A stretch of 41,413 nt of DNA from contig DAHXNN010000136.1 in the NCBI GenBank assembly GCA_027365385.1, positions 1 to 41,413 of the forward strand. Direction: 5' to 3'. Shown in pieces: positions 8,374 through 15,981 of the stretch. Every line of letters begins with the position of its first letter. The first letter of the stretch is position 1. Source of the stretch: Acidimicrobiaceae bacterium. GTDB taxonomy: Bacteria; Actinomycetota; Acidimicrobiia; Acidimicrobiales; Bog-793. The notes beneath the pieces were generated by a model, which saw only the letters and a program-made list of their open reading frames with translations, searched no databases and was not told where the DNA came from. Both the position numbers and the translations under genes were made by a program.

Positions 8374-8438
8374 CTCCTCGTGCCGGTCTCGTCTGCGCCC
8401 ACCGTCACCCGCGAGGCCGAATCGGCCGCGACCTGCGG

Positions 8439-8444
8439 TAGCGT
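8439..8444 (+). promoter_or_regulatory. Candidate -10 box for a leaderless transcript
   Basis: TAGCGT fits the actinobacterial TANNNT -10 form. It lies eight bases before the GTG at 8453, which has no ribosome-binding site, so transcription may start at or next to the start codon. No -35 element is evident. Confidence 0.3.
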
Positions 8445-8452
8445 CCCGCGTC

Positions 8453-9859
8453 GTGCCCCTGCCCCCACGTCGCGCCGCTCTCGCGGTCGCAGCAGCGCTC
8501 TTGTCCGTCCCCGTGCTCGCCGCGGGCAGCGGCGCAGCTGTCGTGACCACCGCCCGTGCGCCCCGGGGCACGGCTCAGGCGAGCACGCCCCGGGTTGCGA
8601 TCGTGGCGAGCAGCTTGCCCGTCGTCGAGACCGGCGAGCCGCTGGCGGTGCAGCTCGCAGCGGTCGGAGGGACGCCGCCCTACCAGTGGTCGCCCGTTGC
8701 GCTGCCCGCCGGGGTCACGATCAGCTCGACGGGTGAGATCGCTGGGGCACCGTCGGCAGCTGGTCACCAGAGCATCCAGATCGAGGTCGTGGACGCGCTG
8801 AACGCGACAGCGAAAGCGACACTCGTGCTCGACGTCCGGCCAGGGCCGGTGGTCGCGACGGCCTCGTTGGCGGACGGGATGGTCGGAGCCGACTACGCGA
8901 CGCGGCTCGCCGCGCGCGGGGGCACTCCGCCTTACAGCTGGTCTGTGGCAACTGGCCGCCTCGCAGGTGGGCTCGTCCTCGCCTCGTCCGGGTTGCTCAC
9001 CGGACGCCCGGGCACTCCCGGCACGACGACCTTCGACGCCCGTGTGACCGATGCGCTCGGTGCGGAGGCGACCGAGCAGCTGAGTGTCGTGGTAGCGCCG
9101 GCGGCCGCGGAGGGCTACGCCACCCTCGACGTCACAGGCCAGGCGGTCACCTACGGCATGAGCGCGCCGCCGACGCTCACGAGGAAGTCCTGGTACGCGT
9201 CCGGGATCGCGGCTACGCCCGACGGCGACGGCTACTGGCTCGTGAGCACGACGGGGCATGTCTACGGCGTCGGCGGCGCACGCAGCCTCGGCTCGGTCCC
9301 ACCTCGTACGCACGCTGGCCGCATCGCCGGGATCGCGGCGACGCCCGACGGCGACGGCTACTGGCTCGTGAGCACCATGGGGCGCGTCTTTGCCTTCGGT
9401 GGTGCCCAGCTGCTCGGCTCGATACCTCCCCGGGCGCTTGTCGGGAGCGTCATCGGCATAGCAGCGTCGCGGACCGGCATGGGCTACTGGCTCGCGACGT
9501 CGACCGGGCGCGTCTACCGCTTCGGAGCAGCACGCAGGCTCGGCTGGGTCACTCCGGGCACGCTCGTCGGAAGCATCGTCGGGATCGCAGCCGTACCCGG
9601 ATCCCCTGGCTACTGGTTGGCCGACGCGAACGGGCAGGTCTACGCCTACGGTGCAGCGCGCCAGCTCGCCGACTACGCGGGCAAGCCTGACCATGGTGTC
9701 GTTGCTATCGCGCCCGCCCCAGCCGACGCGGGCCCAGGCTATTGGCTGCTCACCCGATCGGGGGAGGTCTACGGCTTCGGCGCCGCGCGCAACATGACGC
9801 CGACGAACCAGCACGTGCCAGGAGCGACACGCGCGGTGGCGCTCGCTGCCAGCTCCTGA
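8453..9859 (+). CDS. Secreted protein with two Ig-like (He_PIG) domains and C-terminal tandem repeats
   Basis: A 468-residue exported protein. It starts with a classical signal peptide (short Arg-containing head, then AALAVAAALLSVPVLAAGSG). Two domains of the putative-Ig He_PIG type follow, at about residues 50-130 (GGTPPYQWSPVALPAGVTIS) and 130-215 (GGTPPYSWSVATG). The rest (about 245-465) is a series of roughly 42-residue repeats built on 'GIAATPDGDGYWLVSTTG.VY.FGGAR.LGS'. Repeats of this type are abundant in secreted proteins of Acidimicrobiia and probably form a beta-propeller-like fold. No catalytic residues are recognised; adhesion or envelope binding is plausible but inferred. It lies between an ABC-F gene and an HtrA protease gene on the same strand. 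Confidence 0.85.
   Translation: MPLPPRRAALAVAAALLSVPVLAAGSGAAVVTTARAPRGTAQASTPRVAIVASSLPVVETGEPLAVQLAAVGGTPPYQWSPVALPAGVTISSTGEIAGAPSAAGHQSIQIEVVDALNATAKATLVLDVRPGPVVATASLADGMVGADYATRLAARGGTPPYSWSVATGRLAGGLVLASSGLLTGRPGTPGTTTFDARVTDALGAEATEQLSVVVAPAAAEGYATLDVTGQAVTYGMSAPPTLTRKSWYASGIAATPDGDGYWLVSTTGHVYGVGGARSLGSVPPRTHAGRIAGIAATPDGDGYWLVSTMGRVFAFGGAQLLGSIPPRALVGSVIGIAASRTGMGYWLATSTGRVYRFGAARRLGWVTPGTLVGSIVGIAAVPGSPGYWLADANGQVYAYGAARQLADYAGKPDHGVVAIAPAPADAGPGYWLLTRSGEVYGFGAARNMTPTNQHVPGATRAVALAASS
9195..9855 (+). repeat. About five to six tandem 126-bp coding repeats
   Basis: Units with a 42-codon period encode the GYWLV...YGFGAAR motif. The first two are nearly identical at DNA level: bases from 9203 and from 9329 (exactly 126 apart) match over about 45 bases with a single difference in ATCGCGGC(T/G)ACGCCC. 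Later units have diverged. This implies recent duplication at the N-terminal end of the array. Confidence 0.8.
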
Positions 9860-9937
9860 CCGGGACGATTCTCTCAGGTAGTTCCCAGGCCGAGCCCAGC
9901 AACCGTGCAGGCAGGCCAGGCATGCTGTCAGGGAGGA

Positions 9938-9957
9938 CGGGAGCTGGGAAGCTCCCG
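9938..9957 (+). terminator. Perfect 8-bp GC-rich hairpin in the gap before htrA
   Basis: CGGGAGCT (9938-9945), loop GGGA, AGCTCCCG (9950-9957). It lies 79 bases after the stop of the secreted protein gene and 76 before the htrA start. There is no T-tract. It may end the upstream transcript or shape the htrA leader. Confidence 0.45.
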
Positions 9958-10032
9958 GGAAGCGGCCCAGCCGGCGCATGCGGGGACATGTCCCGATGCA
10001 ATGGGCGGGCCGTAAGGACGTGAGAGGACGAG

Positions 10033-11511
10033 GTGGGAGATATGGACGAGACCTACGACCCCGGCAAGCCGCTCGACGCCGTGCCCAGCGCCGGCGCGGA
10101 GCGCGCAGAGCCGACCCCGCTCCCGGCACCTGGCGCCGGGAGCGGGGCGTGGGAGCCCCTGATGCCGCTTTCGATGCCGCCGTTCGCCCCCCCGGCGGCG
10201 GCATCGGGCGGCGTCGGCGCAGGTGCCGTGCCCCCTGGAGGCGAGAGCACGACGGGTGCCACTCCTCCGGGGGGCGCGCCACCGGTCGTCCCGTGGCTCC
10301 CGGACGGGTCGGGCTGGTACGGGCCCACGGGCCCGGTTCCGCCAGCGGCAACGCCGGCGCGCAATGGCCGCAAGGCGTTCACCGTGGCTGCGGCTGCGGC
10401 ACTGCTCGCCGGCGGTCTCGGTGCAGGACTCGGCATCGCTTTCTCGGGGGGCACGTCCGGGTCGTCGACCGGAGCGAACGTGCCGGTCATCCCGACTCCG
10501 ACCCGGTCGACGGTGGCGAGCAGCGGGCCGACCGAGTCCACCGGGGCGATCGCGAAGGCGGTCGAACCGGCGATCGTCGACATCAACACCAACGTGGCGA
10601 GTCCGGCGAGCCAGGGCCAGGCGCAGGCAGCCGGGACCGGCATGATCATCACCTCGAGCGGCGAGGTGCTCACGAACAACCACGTCGTCGCAGATGCGAC
10701 GAAGATCACCGTCAGCATCCAGGGGCGCTCCGGAACCTACGGGGCGACCGTCATCGGGGTCGACCCACTGAAGGACGTCGCGCTCCTGCAGATCCAAGGG
10801 TTCTCCGGTACGCTCCCGACCGTCCGCCTCGGGAACTCCTCGACCGCAGCGGTCGGCAACCCCGTCGTCGCGATGGGGAACGCGCTCGGGCTCGGACAGC
10901 AACCGACGACGGTGACTGGCATCGTCTCCGCGCTCGGCAGGACCATCACGGCGAGCGACTCCTCGCCGACGAGCGTGAGCGAGACGCTCCATGGGCTCAT
11001 CGAGACCGACGCGCCGATCCAGCCCGGTGACTCCGGAGGGCCACTTCTAAATGGCCAGGGCCAGGTCATCGGTATGGATACGGCCGCGGCGTCGGCCTCG
11101 GGCAGCGGTACCGGCTCGACCCTCGGCTTCGCGATACCGATTAACGAGGCGCGGGCGATCGTCCAGCAGATGGAGCGCGGCAAGGCCGGCGGTGGGGTGG
11201 TGCTCGGCGAGACGGCCTTCCTCGGCGTCTTCGACGGCACGACGTCGAGCGTCGGCGGCTTCGGGTTCAGCCAGCCGACGGTGAGCGGGGTGCCGGTCTC
11301 CGACGTGGCGATCGGCAGCCCCGCCCAGGCAGCCGGCATCTCCGGTGGTGACACCATCACGGCGGTCGACTCGGTCGCGACCCCGACCGTGGCGTCGCTG
11401 CAGAAGGCCATCGAGTCGAAGAAGCCGGGCGACCAGGTCACCGTGACCTACGTCGACACGACCGGTACGTCCCACACGGCGACGGTCACCCTGATCGGCA
11501 TGCCGAAGTAG
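10033..11511 (+). CDS. htrA: Membrane-anchored HtrA/DegP-type serine protease with PDZ domain
   Basis: A 492-residue envelope quality-control protease. The first 115 residues are a cytoplasmic Pro/Gly/Ala-rich tail. One membrane segment follows (KAFTVAAAAALLAGGLGAGL, about 115-138), placing the protease outside the membrane. The catalytic triad is complete: His217 in TNNHVV, Asp248 in DPLKDVALL and Ser334 in QPGDSGGPL. A single PDZ domain occupies about 400-485 (VSDVAIGSPAQAAGISGGD). The GTG at 10033 has GAGAGGA five bases upstream; the ATG at 10042 is too close to GGAG to use it. Long Pro-rich cytoplasmic tails are common in actinobacterial HtrA proteins. A strong hairpin follows the gene. 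Confidence 0.94.
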   Translation: MGDMDETYDPGKPLDAVPSAGAERAEPTPLPAPGAGSGAWEPLMPLSMPPFAPPAAASGGVGAGAVPPGGESTTGATPPGGAPPVVPWLPDGSGWYGPTGPVPPAATPARNGRKAFTVAAAAALLAGGLGAGLGIAFSGGTSGSSTGANVPVIPTPTRSTVASSGPTESTGAIAKAVEPAIVDINTNVASPASQGQAQAAGTGMIITSSGEVLTNNHVVADATKITVSIQGRSGTYGATVIGVDPLKDVALLQIQGFSGTLPTVRLGNSSTAAVGNPVVAMGNALGLGQQPTTVTGIVSALGRTITASDSSPTSVSETLHGLIETDAPIQPGDSGGPLLNGQGQVIGMDTAAASASGSGTGSTLGFAIPINEARAIVQQMERGKAGGGVVLGETAFLGVFDGTTSSVGGFGFSQPTVSGVPVSDVAIGSPAQAAGISGGDTITAVDSVATPTVASLQKAIESKKPGDQVTVTYVDTTGTSHTATVTLIGMPK

Positions 11512-11555
11512 TTCCTTGCCTGGCCCAGGAGTGAAGGGCCCAGGAGTGGTGACAC

Positions 11556-11582
11556 AGGGCCGGGCGGCTGGCGCCCGGCCCT
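11556..11582 (+). terminator. Strong hairpin terminator after htrA
   Basis: A perfect 11-bp stem, AGGGCCGGGCG (11556-11566) with CGCCCGGCCCT (11572-11582), around a five-base loop, 45 bases after the htrA stop. It has no T-tract, as is usual at this GC content. Just before it a 12-base direct repeat (GGCCCAGGAGTG) occurs at 11522-11533 and 11537-11548. Confidence 0.72.
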
Positions 11583-11772
11583 GCTGCGTCGCGTGCGCTC
11601 GTGTCGCCGCATTCCGAGCACCTCTGTCACAGCGGCGCGGCAAGCTCGCTGTCGGATCCGATGGACCTGGAGGTGGTCGTGGAGGACGAGCTCGAACGAC
11701 GCAGGAAGGCGCGGCTTGCAGAGACCACCGAGCTGCGAGCTCGCGTCGCTGCGCTCGAGGCCCTCCTCGGTG

Positions 11773-12093
11773 TCACGCCTCGCGCTGGCGAGCGACCTCC
11801 TCTTCGAGACGCTCCACTCGGGCTCGCAGCTCGGCCATCTCCTCGTCGCGAGCCCCGGGGCGAACTGGGCGCGCTGGAGCAGCCGAGCCGAGACGCTCGA
11901 GCACCTCGTCCGTCGTCACGTCGAGCGCGTGGGCGATGGCGTGGGCGTGCGTCACGTTGGGGAGGGTCTGGCCGAGAAGCCAACGGCTGGCCGTCTGCTG
12001 GCTGACGTTCGTCGCGTTGGCGAGGTCACGCTGGAGCCAGCCATGCGCGTCGACCTTGTGCCTCAGCCAGCCGGAGAATCCGATCGTGCTCAC
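11773..12093 (-). CDS. Helix-turn-helix transcriptional regulator with C-terminal coiled coil
   Basis: A 106-residue DNA-binding protein. The HTH lies at about residues 15-60 (LQRDLANATNVSQQTASRWL, then LGQTLPNVTHAHAIAHALDV) and resembles the Cro/CI-like (XRE) class. The C-terminus is a predicted coiled coil (EEMAELRARVERLEEEVARQ) that could drive dimerisation. The GTG at 12093 is chosen: a TACAAC box lies seven bases upstream, matching a leaderless pattern seen for the divergent neighbour; a GTG at 12138 would add 15 residues. Its target is not evident. Self-regulation or regulation of the divergent regulator at 12233 is the simplest guess. Confidence 0.72.
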   Translation of the reverse strand: MSTIGFSGWLRHKVDAHGWLQRDLANATNVSQQTASRWLLGQTLPNVTHAHAIAHALDVTTDEVLERLGSAAPARPVRPGARDEEMAELRARVERLEEEVARQREA

Positions 12094-12100
12094 GTACGTA

Positions 12101-12106
12101 GTTGTA
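12101..12106 (-). promoter_or_regulatory. Candidate -10 box of the minus-strand regulator
   Basis: On the minus strand TACAAC lies exactly seven bases before the GTG at 12093, the same spacing as for the divergent gene. The last base differs from TANNNT. A small inverted repeat, ACAAG-CCCA-CTTGT (12129-12142), lies a little upstream and could be an operator. Confidence 0.28.
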
Positions 12107-12219
12107 TCCGATCCAGCGATGGTCTGTGACAAGCCCACTTGTGCCTCTCGGGTGAAGCACGCCAGCAGAACGGTGAGCGGAGTTCAACGCAATGTGGAGA
12201 CACGTACACGAGTATGCGT

Positions 12220-12225
12220 TACAGT
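12220..12225 (+). promoter_or_regulatory. Candidate -10 box, leaderless start of XRE regulator
   Basis: TACAGT (TANNNT) lies seven bases before the ATG at 12233, and no ribosome-binding site is present. The short run around it contains repeated GCGT and GTATG words (AGTATGCGTTACAGTGCGTA, then GTATG), which may be a binding site for one of the two divergent regulators. Confidence 0.4.
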
Positions 12226-12232
12226 GCGTAGT

Positions 12233-12556
12233 ATGTCGCGTCCTCGAGACCGTGCAACGCACGCTGCACCGGCAAGCGACGAGGCGTGCTCGTGGGCACG
12301 CCTCGTCCGTGAGCGGCGACGCGAGCTCAGGCTCTCCCAGCTCGAGCTCGGCAGGCGAGCGGGTCTCACCCAGCAGGCGGTTTCGTACATCGAGCGTGGG
12401 ATCGGGATCCCTCGCGTGACGACGATGGTGCGAGTCGCGCGCTCGCTGGGCACGACGGTCGAGCAGCTCGTGCCCGATACGGATGGTCCAGATGGTCCCG
12501 ATGTGGACGCCGGGGCCCGTCCCGATCTGGAGCTCCCGTCGGGCACCGAGCCGTAG
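12233..12556 (+). CDS. XRE-family transcriptional regulator
   Basis: A 107-residue Cro/CI-type DNA-binding protein. The HTH spans about residues 20-75 (LVRERRRELRLSQLELGRRA, then GLTQQAVSYIERG and IPRVTTMVRVARSLGTTVEQL), a textbook XRE domain. The tail is short, acidic and Pro/Asp-rich, with no ligand domain. The start follows a TACAGT box by seven bases, so translation may be leaderless. It is divergent from another HTH gene across about 140 bases and upstream of msrB, 39 bases away. Regulation of a redox response is possible but only suggested by position. Confidence 0.82.
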   Translation: MSRPRDRATHAAPASDEACSWARLVRERRRELRLSQLELGRRAGLTQQAVSYIERGIGIPRVTTMVRVARSLGTTVEQLVPDTDGPDGPDVDAGARPDLELPSGTEP

Positions 12557-12595
12557 TCTGGCGAAGGCGAGACGATCGACGAGGAGGACGACGAC

Positions 12596-12997
12596 GTGGG
12601 CGATCCCGAGGTGCGTAGCGACGACGAATGGAAGCAGGCACTCTCGCCCGAGCAGTACGGCGTGCTCCGCTGCTCGGCTACGGAGGCCCCGTTCACAGGG
12701 CGCTACGTCGACTGCCACGACGACGGGACGTACCGCTGCGCCGCCTGCGGCGCGGCGCTGTTCTCCTCGGGGACGAAGTTCGACTCCGGTTCGGGATGGC
12801 CGAGCTTCACCGAGCCCGCCGTAGCGAGCGCTGTCGAGCTACGAGAGGACAGGAGCCATGGAATGGTGCGCACCGAGGTGGTGTGCCGTACCTGTGGCTC
12901 TCACCTCGGCCACGTGTTCGATGACGGTCCCGGCCCGACCGGCCGGCGCTACTGCATCAACTCGCTGGCGCTCGACCTCGACCCGATGCTTCCCTGA
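12596..12997 (+). CDS. msrB: Peptide methionine-(R)-S-oxide reductase
   Basis: A 133-residue enzyme that reduces the R epimer of methionine sulfoxide in proteins, using thioredoxin. Two CxxC zinc motifs are present (CAAC near residue 45, CRTC near 93). The substrate site is visible in [11 protein letters not shown] and [20 protein letters not shown], and the catalytic cysteine is in RRYCINS. The GTG at 12596 has GAGGAGG (12581-12587) eight bases upstream. Length is normal for a stand-alone MsrB, with no MsrA fusion. A TAGTCT at 12554-12559, overlapping the end of the regulator gene, may serve as its own -10 box. Confidence 0.95.
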   Translation: MGDPEVRSDDEWKQALSPEQYGVLRCSATEAPFTGRYVDCHDDGTYRCAACGAALFSSGTKFDSGSGWPSFTEPAVASAVELREDRSHGMVRTEVVCRTCGSHLGHVFDDGPGPTGRRYCINSLALDLDPMLP

Positions 12998-13042
12998 GCA
13001 TCTCGTCACACGACCGCGGCTACGCACTCCACCGGACGCGCC

Positions 13043-13402
13043 TCACGGTGCCGAGCTGCGGTCGCGCGTATGCAGGCTGGCGAGGTAGCTGTTGTATGCG
13101 GCCATCTCCTCGTCGTGCGATCGGATGTCATCGCCCTCCGGCGCCGCCGCCCGCGGCTCGGGGGTGATGGTGTCCGCGCCCTCTCGAGCGCGGTCCTTCG
13201 CGACGTCGTGGACGAGCCGCCACCACATGAACATCGCGTAGGCCGAGAAGAACGGCCACTCGACCGTGTAGGCCCAGCTCAAGTCGTTGCCACCGAGTGC
13301 CCGGTGAAGCTGCCACCAGCCGAGCCACAAGAAGCCCGGAACGACGACCAGCACCGTTGCATGCAAGCCGAGTGCCCTCGGGGACAACCACGTGCGCCGC
13401 AC
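13043..13402 (-). CDS. Small two-pass membrane protein, actinobacterial family of unknown function
   Basis: A 119-residue protein with two predicted membrane segments: about residues 12-32 (LGLHATVLVVVPGFLWLGWW) and 44-64 (YTVEWPFFSAYAMFMWWRLV), joined by QLHRALGGNDLSW. The tail is charged, Ala/Pro/Glu-rich, and ends in DEEMAAYNSYLASLHTRD. Proteins of this shape are widespread in actinobacteria; some databases carry an unhelpful 'glucitol operon regulator' label, which the sequence does not support. It is convergent with msrB. I give no function. Confidence 0.7.
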   Translation of the reverse strand: MRRTWLSPRALGLHATVLVVVPGFLWLGWWQLHRALGGNDLSWAYTVEWPFFSAYAMFMWWRLVHDVAKDRAREGADTITPEPRAAAPEGDDIRSHDEEMAAYNSYLASLHTRDRSSAP

Positions 13403-13636
13403 AGCCTGACGCTAGGCCGCAAGGTCTCCCTGCTGCTGGTCGCGGGTGGTCGGTGTGCTCACGCCTGCCGTCCGTTGTCGTGCACCTCGGCGGGTGCGGG
13501 AGCCCGTAGGCTCGGTCGACGCTCGAACTTCGTGCGCCGTTGCCGTTAGTCGAGCTGGCTGTCTCGCACGCCGGGCGCTCCATGATGCATGCTCGCGGGG
13601 AGGGGGAGCCGATAGCGAGATCCGGGAGACGAGCAG

Positions 13637-13954
13637 ATGATCATCGTGAAGATCGAGCGCTGGCCCGACCAGGTCGATCCCGACGACCCTCAGGAGAAGC
13701 AGAGACCGCACACCGACATCGCACGTGCCGTCATCCGCAACGACCACACCGGAACACACGAGACGGGGAACTACCACGTCGAGCTCTACGACCCACCTGC
13801 GTACAACCCGTGGGCCGGCGTCGTGCTCGAGACCGAGGTCCACGAGTTCCCGCGGCGGGAGCTCGGTGCGTGGGATCTCCTCTACCAGGCGCTCGACTCT
13901 CTCGTGCGCGACCGCAACGCGCAGCAGCAAGGTGCTGCGGTCGCCGACCTGTGA
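13637..13954 (+). CDS. Conserved small protein of unknown function, first in a sugar operon
   Basis: A 105-residue soluble protein starting MIIVKIERWPDQVDPDDPQE. GGGAG (13624-13628) lies eight bases before the ATG. The middle (ARAVIRNDHTGTHETGNYHV) and the end (EFPRRELGAWDLLYQALDSL) recall a small protein found in several bacterial groups whose role I do not know. Its TGA overlaps the next GTG as GTGA, so it is translationally coupled to the AGE epimerase and probably works with it. No signal peptide or metal site is seen. Confidence 0.7.
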   Translation: MIIVKIERWPDQVDPDDPQEKQRPHTDIARAVIRNDHTGTHETGNYHVELYDPPAYNPWAGVVLETEVHEFPRRELGAWDLLYQALDSLVRDRNAQQQGAAVADL

Positions 13955-15249
13955 CGTCAGCTCCAGGAGCGACGAGCGGCGTCGGCGGCCGATGGTCCGG
14001 CTCCGGGATTCACGAGACATGGCTGCGTAGCGAGGCGCTCCGGCTCCTGCAGTTCTTCCGGGCGACGGTCGACCCCGGTGGGCGGTTCGTCGAGCTGGAC
14101 GACGAGCGTCGACCGATGCCGACGGGATGCCCCCCGGCGACCGAGCCGCGGCAGAGCCTTCTCACCGTCGCGCGCGCCGTCCATGGCTATGCGCTGGGCG
14201 AGCTCGTCGGCGTGCCGGGATCGCGTCCGATCGTTGCCCGTGGCCTCGACGTGCTCTGGACGGAGCACCGGGACACCGTGAACGGCGGTTACGTCGAGGC
14301 CACCGGGAGCCCGAGCGCGACGGTGACGACGAAGTCAGCGTACGGCCATGCCTTCGTCCTGCTCGCGGCGTCGAGCGGCATTGCGGCTGGCCACGACATC
14401 GCCCGAGCGCTCTATGACGACGTCCTGCGCGTCATCGGCGAACGTTTCTGGTCGCCGGAGGAGGGCGCGTCCCGCGAGGCGTTCTCTGCCGACTGGTCGG
14501 AGCTCGAGGACTACCGAGGCGCGAACAGCAACATGCACATGTGCGAGGCCTTCCTCGCCGCCTCCGACGTCACCGGTGACGACGAGCTTGCGGCACGTGC
14601 GCTACGCATAGCGCAGCTGCTCATCGGAGATCGCGCTCGTGGCAACGGCTGGCTGCTGCCGGAGCACTACGACAGGTCCTGGCACCCCGAGCTCGAGTAC
14701 AACCGTGACCAGCCCGATCATCCCTTCCGTCCCTACGGTGTGACGATCGGTCACCTGCTCGAGTGGTCGCGGCTCGTGCTGTCGACGTGGCTCGCCACAG
14801 GCAGGAGCGACGTCTGGCTCGTCGAGGCGGCGGAGGCATTGTTCGACCGCGCTGTCGCGCTCGGTTGGGACCGTGAGCACGGCGGTCTCGCCTACACGGT
14901 CGGCTGGGACGGCACTCCGGTGAACGACGACCACTACTGGTGGCCCATCGCGGAAGGAATCGGCGCGAGCTCGTATCTCGGCGAGCTTGTCGGCGGTGCC
15001 CGCTACGAGGAGTGGTACCGCAGGTTCTGGGACTTCGCGGCCGAGCACCTCATCGACGACGAGCGCGGAGGCTGGTACGCCCAGCTCGACGTTGCGAACC
15101 GCCGAAAGGTCCATCCTTGGTACGGCAAGCCGGACCTCTACCACGCCCTCCAGGCCTGCCTGCTCCCACTTGCCGCGCCGGCTCCCGCGCTGGCGGCGGA
15201 GCTGCGACGTGACGCCGAGGGTCGTGGCATCTCCGGGGTGCGGGGCTGA
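13951..15249 (+). CDS. AGE-family sugar epimerase/isomerase
   Basis: A 432-residue alpha/alpha-barrel enzyme of the N-acylglucosamine 2-epimerase / YihS aldose-ketose isomerase family, which interconverts aldoses, ketoses or C2 epimers. Expected histidine-bearing segments are present: KSAYGHAFVLLAAS, NSNMHMCEAFLAASD, GVTIGHLLEWSRL and KPDLYHALQACLLP. The size fits mannose or sulfoquinovose isomerases better than the renin-binding-protein type. The GTG at 13951 shares bases with the preceding stop (GTGA). A HAD phosphatase starts two bases after the stop, so a sugar or sugar-phosphate pathway is likely. The exact sugar cannot be read from sequence. Confidence 0.88.
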   Translation: MTSAPGATSGVGGRWSGSGIHETWLRSEALRLLQFFRATVDPGGRFVELDDERRPMPTGCPPATEPRQSLLTVARAVHGYALGELVGVPGSRPIVARGLDVLWTEHRDTVNGGYVEATGSPSATVTTKSAYGHAFVLLAASSGIAAGHDIARALYDDVLRVIGERFWSPEEGASREAFSADWSELEDYRGANSNMHMCEAFLAASDVTGDDELAARALRIAQLLIGDRARGNGWLLPEHYDRSWHPELEYNRDQPDHPFRPYGVTIGHLLEWSRLVLSTWLATGRSDVWLVEAAEALFDRAVALGWDREHGGLAYTVGWDGTPVNDDHYWWPIAEGIGASSYLGELVGGARYEEWYRRFWDFAAEHLIDDERGGWYAQLDVANRRKVHPWYGKPDLYHALQACLLPLAAPAPALAAELRRDAEGRGISGVRG

Positions 15250-15251
15250 CC

Positions 15252-15974
15252 GTGACGACGACTGTCATGCGCCAGGGGCGGGAGCGATGGGGAGCCGGCC
15301 CGGAGGCCGTCGTGCTTGACCTCGACGGCACGCTTGTCGACAGCGTCTACCAGCACGTCGTCGCCTGGCAGGAGGCGCTCGAGGAGATCGGTGTCTCGCT
15401 CCCCGCGTGGCGCGTGCACCGGCGGATCGGGATGAGCGGCGCGGCCTTCGTCGACGACCTGACCCGTGAGGCCGGTGTGGTCGTCGACGAGGTGGTCCTC
15501 CGACGGCTCTCGTCGGCCCATGCCGACGCTCTCAGCCGCCAGAGCGCGTCGGTTGGCGTCTTGCCCGGAGCCGAGCCGCTTCTCGCCGAGCTGTCCCGCA
15601 TCGGCCTACCGTGGGCCGTAACGACGAATGGGACCCTCCGGCTCGCGTGCCCCGCGCTCGAGCTGCTCGGCGTGCCCGACGCGGTGCTCGTCTGCGGTGA
15701 CGAGGTGCGCCGGGCGCCAAGGGCGCCGCGGACCCTCGACCTCGTGCTCGTCGCCGCAGCGCGGCTGCACGTCCTTCCGGCGTCGTGCGTCGTGGTCGGC
15801 GACTCGGTGTGGGACCTGCTCGCCGCCCGGCGCGCCGGAGCAGGTGCCATCGGCGTGCTGTCGGGCGGCTACGGGCGCGAGGAGCTCGAGCGTGCCGGCG
15901 CGTCGCGCGTGTTCGACGACGCCAACGACCTGCTCGCGCATCTCGGCGAGGTCGGGATCCGCTCACCGGGCTGA
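15252..15974 (+). CDS. HAD-superfamily phosphatase (beta-phosphoglucomutase/phosphoglycolate phosphatase-like)
   Basis: A 240-residue HAD hydrolase. Motif I is DLDGTLVDS (nucleophile Asp near residue 24), motif II is in AVTTNGTLRL, and motif IV is VVGDSVWDLLAARRAGAGAI. The helical cap lies between motifs I and II, as in subclass I enzymes of the phosphoglycolate phosphatase and beta-phosphoglucomutase group. It starts at GTG 15252, two bases after the epimerase stop; an ATG at 15267 is also possible. It probably dephosphorylates a sugar phosphate handled by the same operon. It ends seven bases from the convergent moxR gene. Confidence 0.88.
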   Translation: MTTTVMRQGRERWGAGPEAVVLDLDGTLVDSVYQHVVAWQEALEEIGVSLPAWRVHRRIGMSGAAFVDDLTREAGVVVDEVVLRRLSSAHADALSRQSASVGVLPGAEPLLAELSRIGLPWAVTTNGTLRLACPALELLGVPDAVLVCGDEVRRAPRAPRTLDLVLVAAARLHVLPASCVVVGDSVWDLLAARRAGAGAIGVLSGGYGREELERAGASRVFDDANDLLAHLGEVGIRSPG

Positions 15975-15981
15975 TCCGCTT

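Noticed and set aside
8405-10351. A 648-codon minus-strand frame opposite the repeat protein
   Set aside because: Its apparent repeats (HEPVAVAVGR) only mirror the DNA repeats of the real gene; there is no signal peptide or domain.
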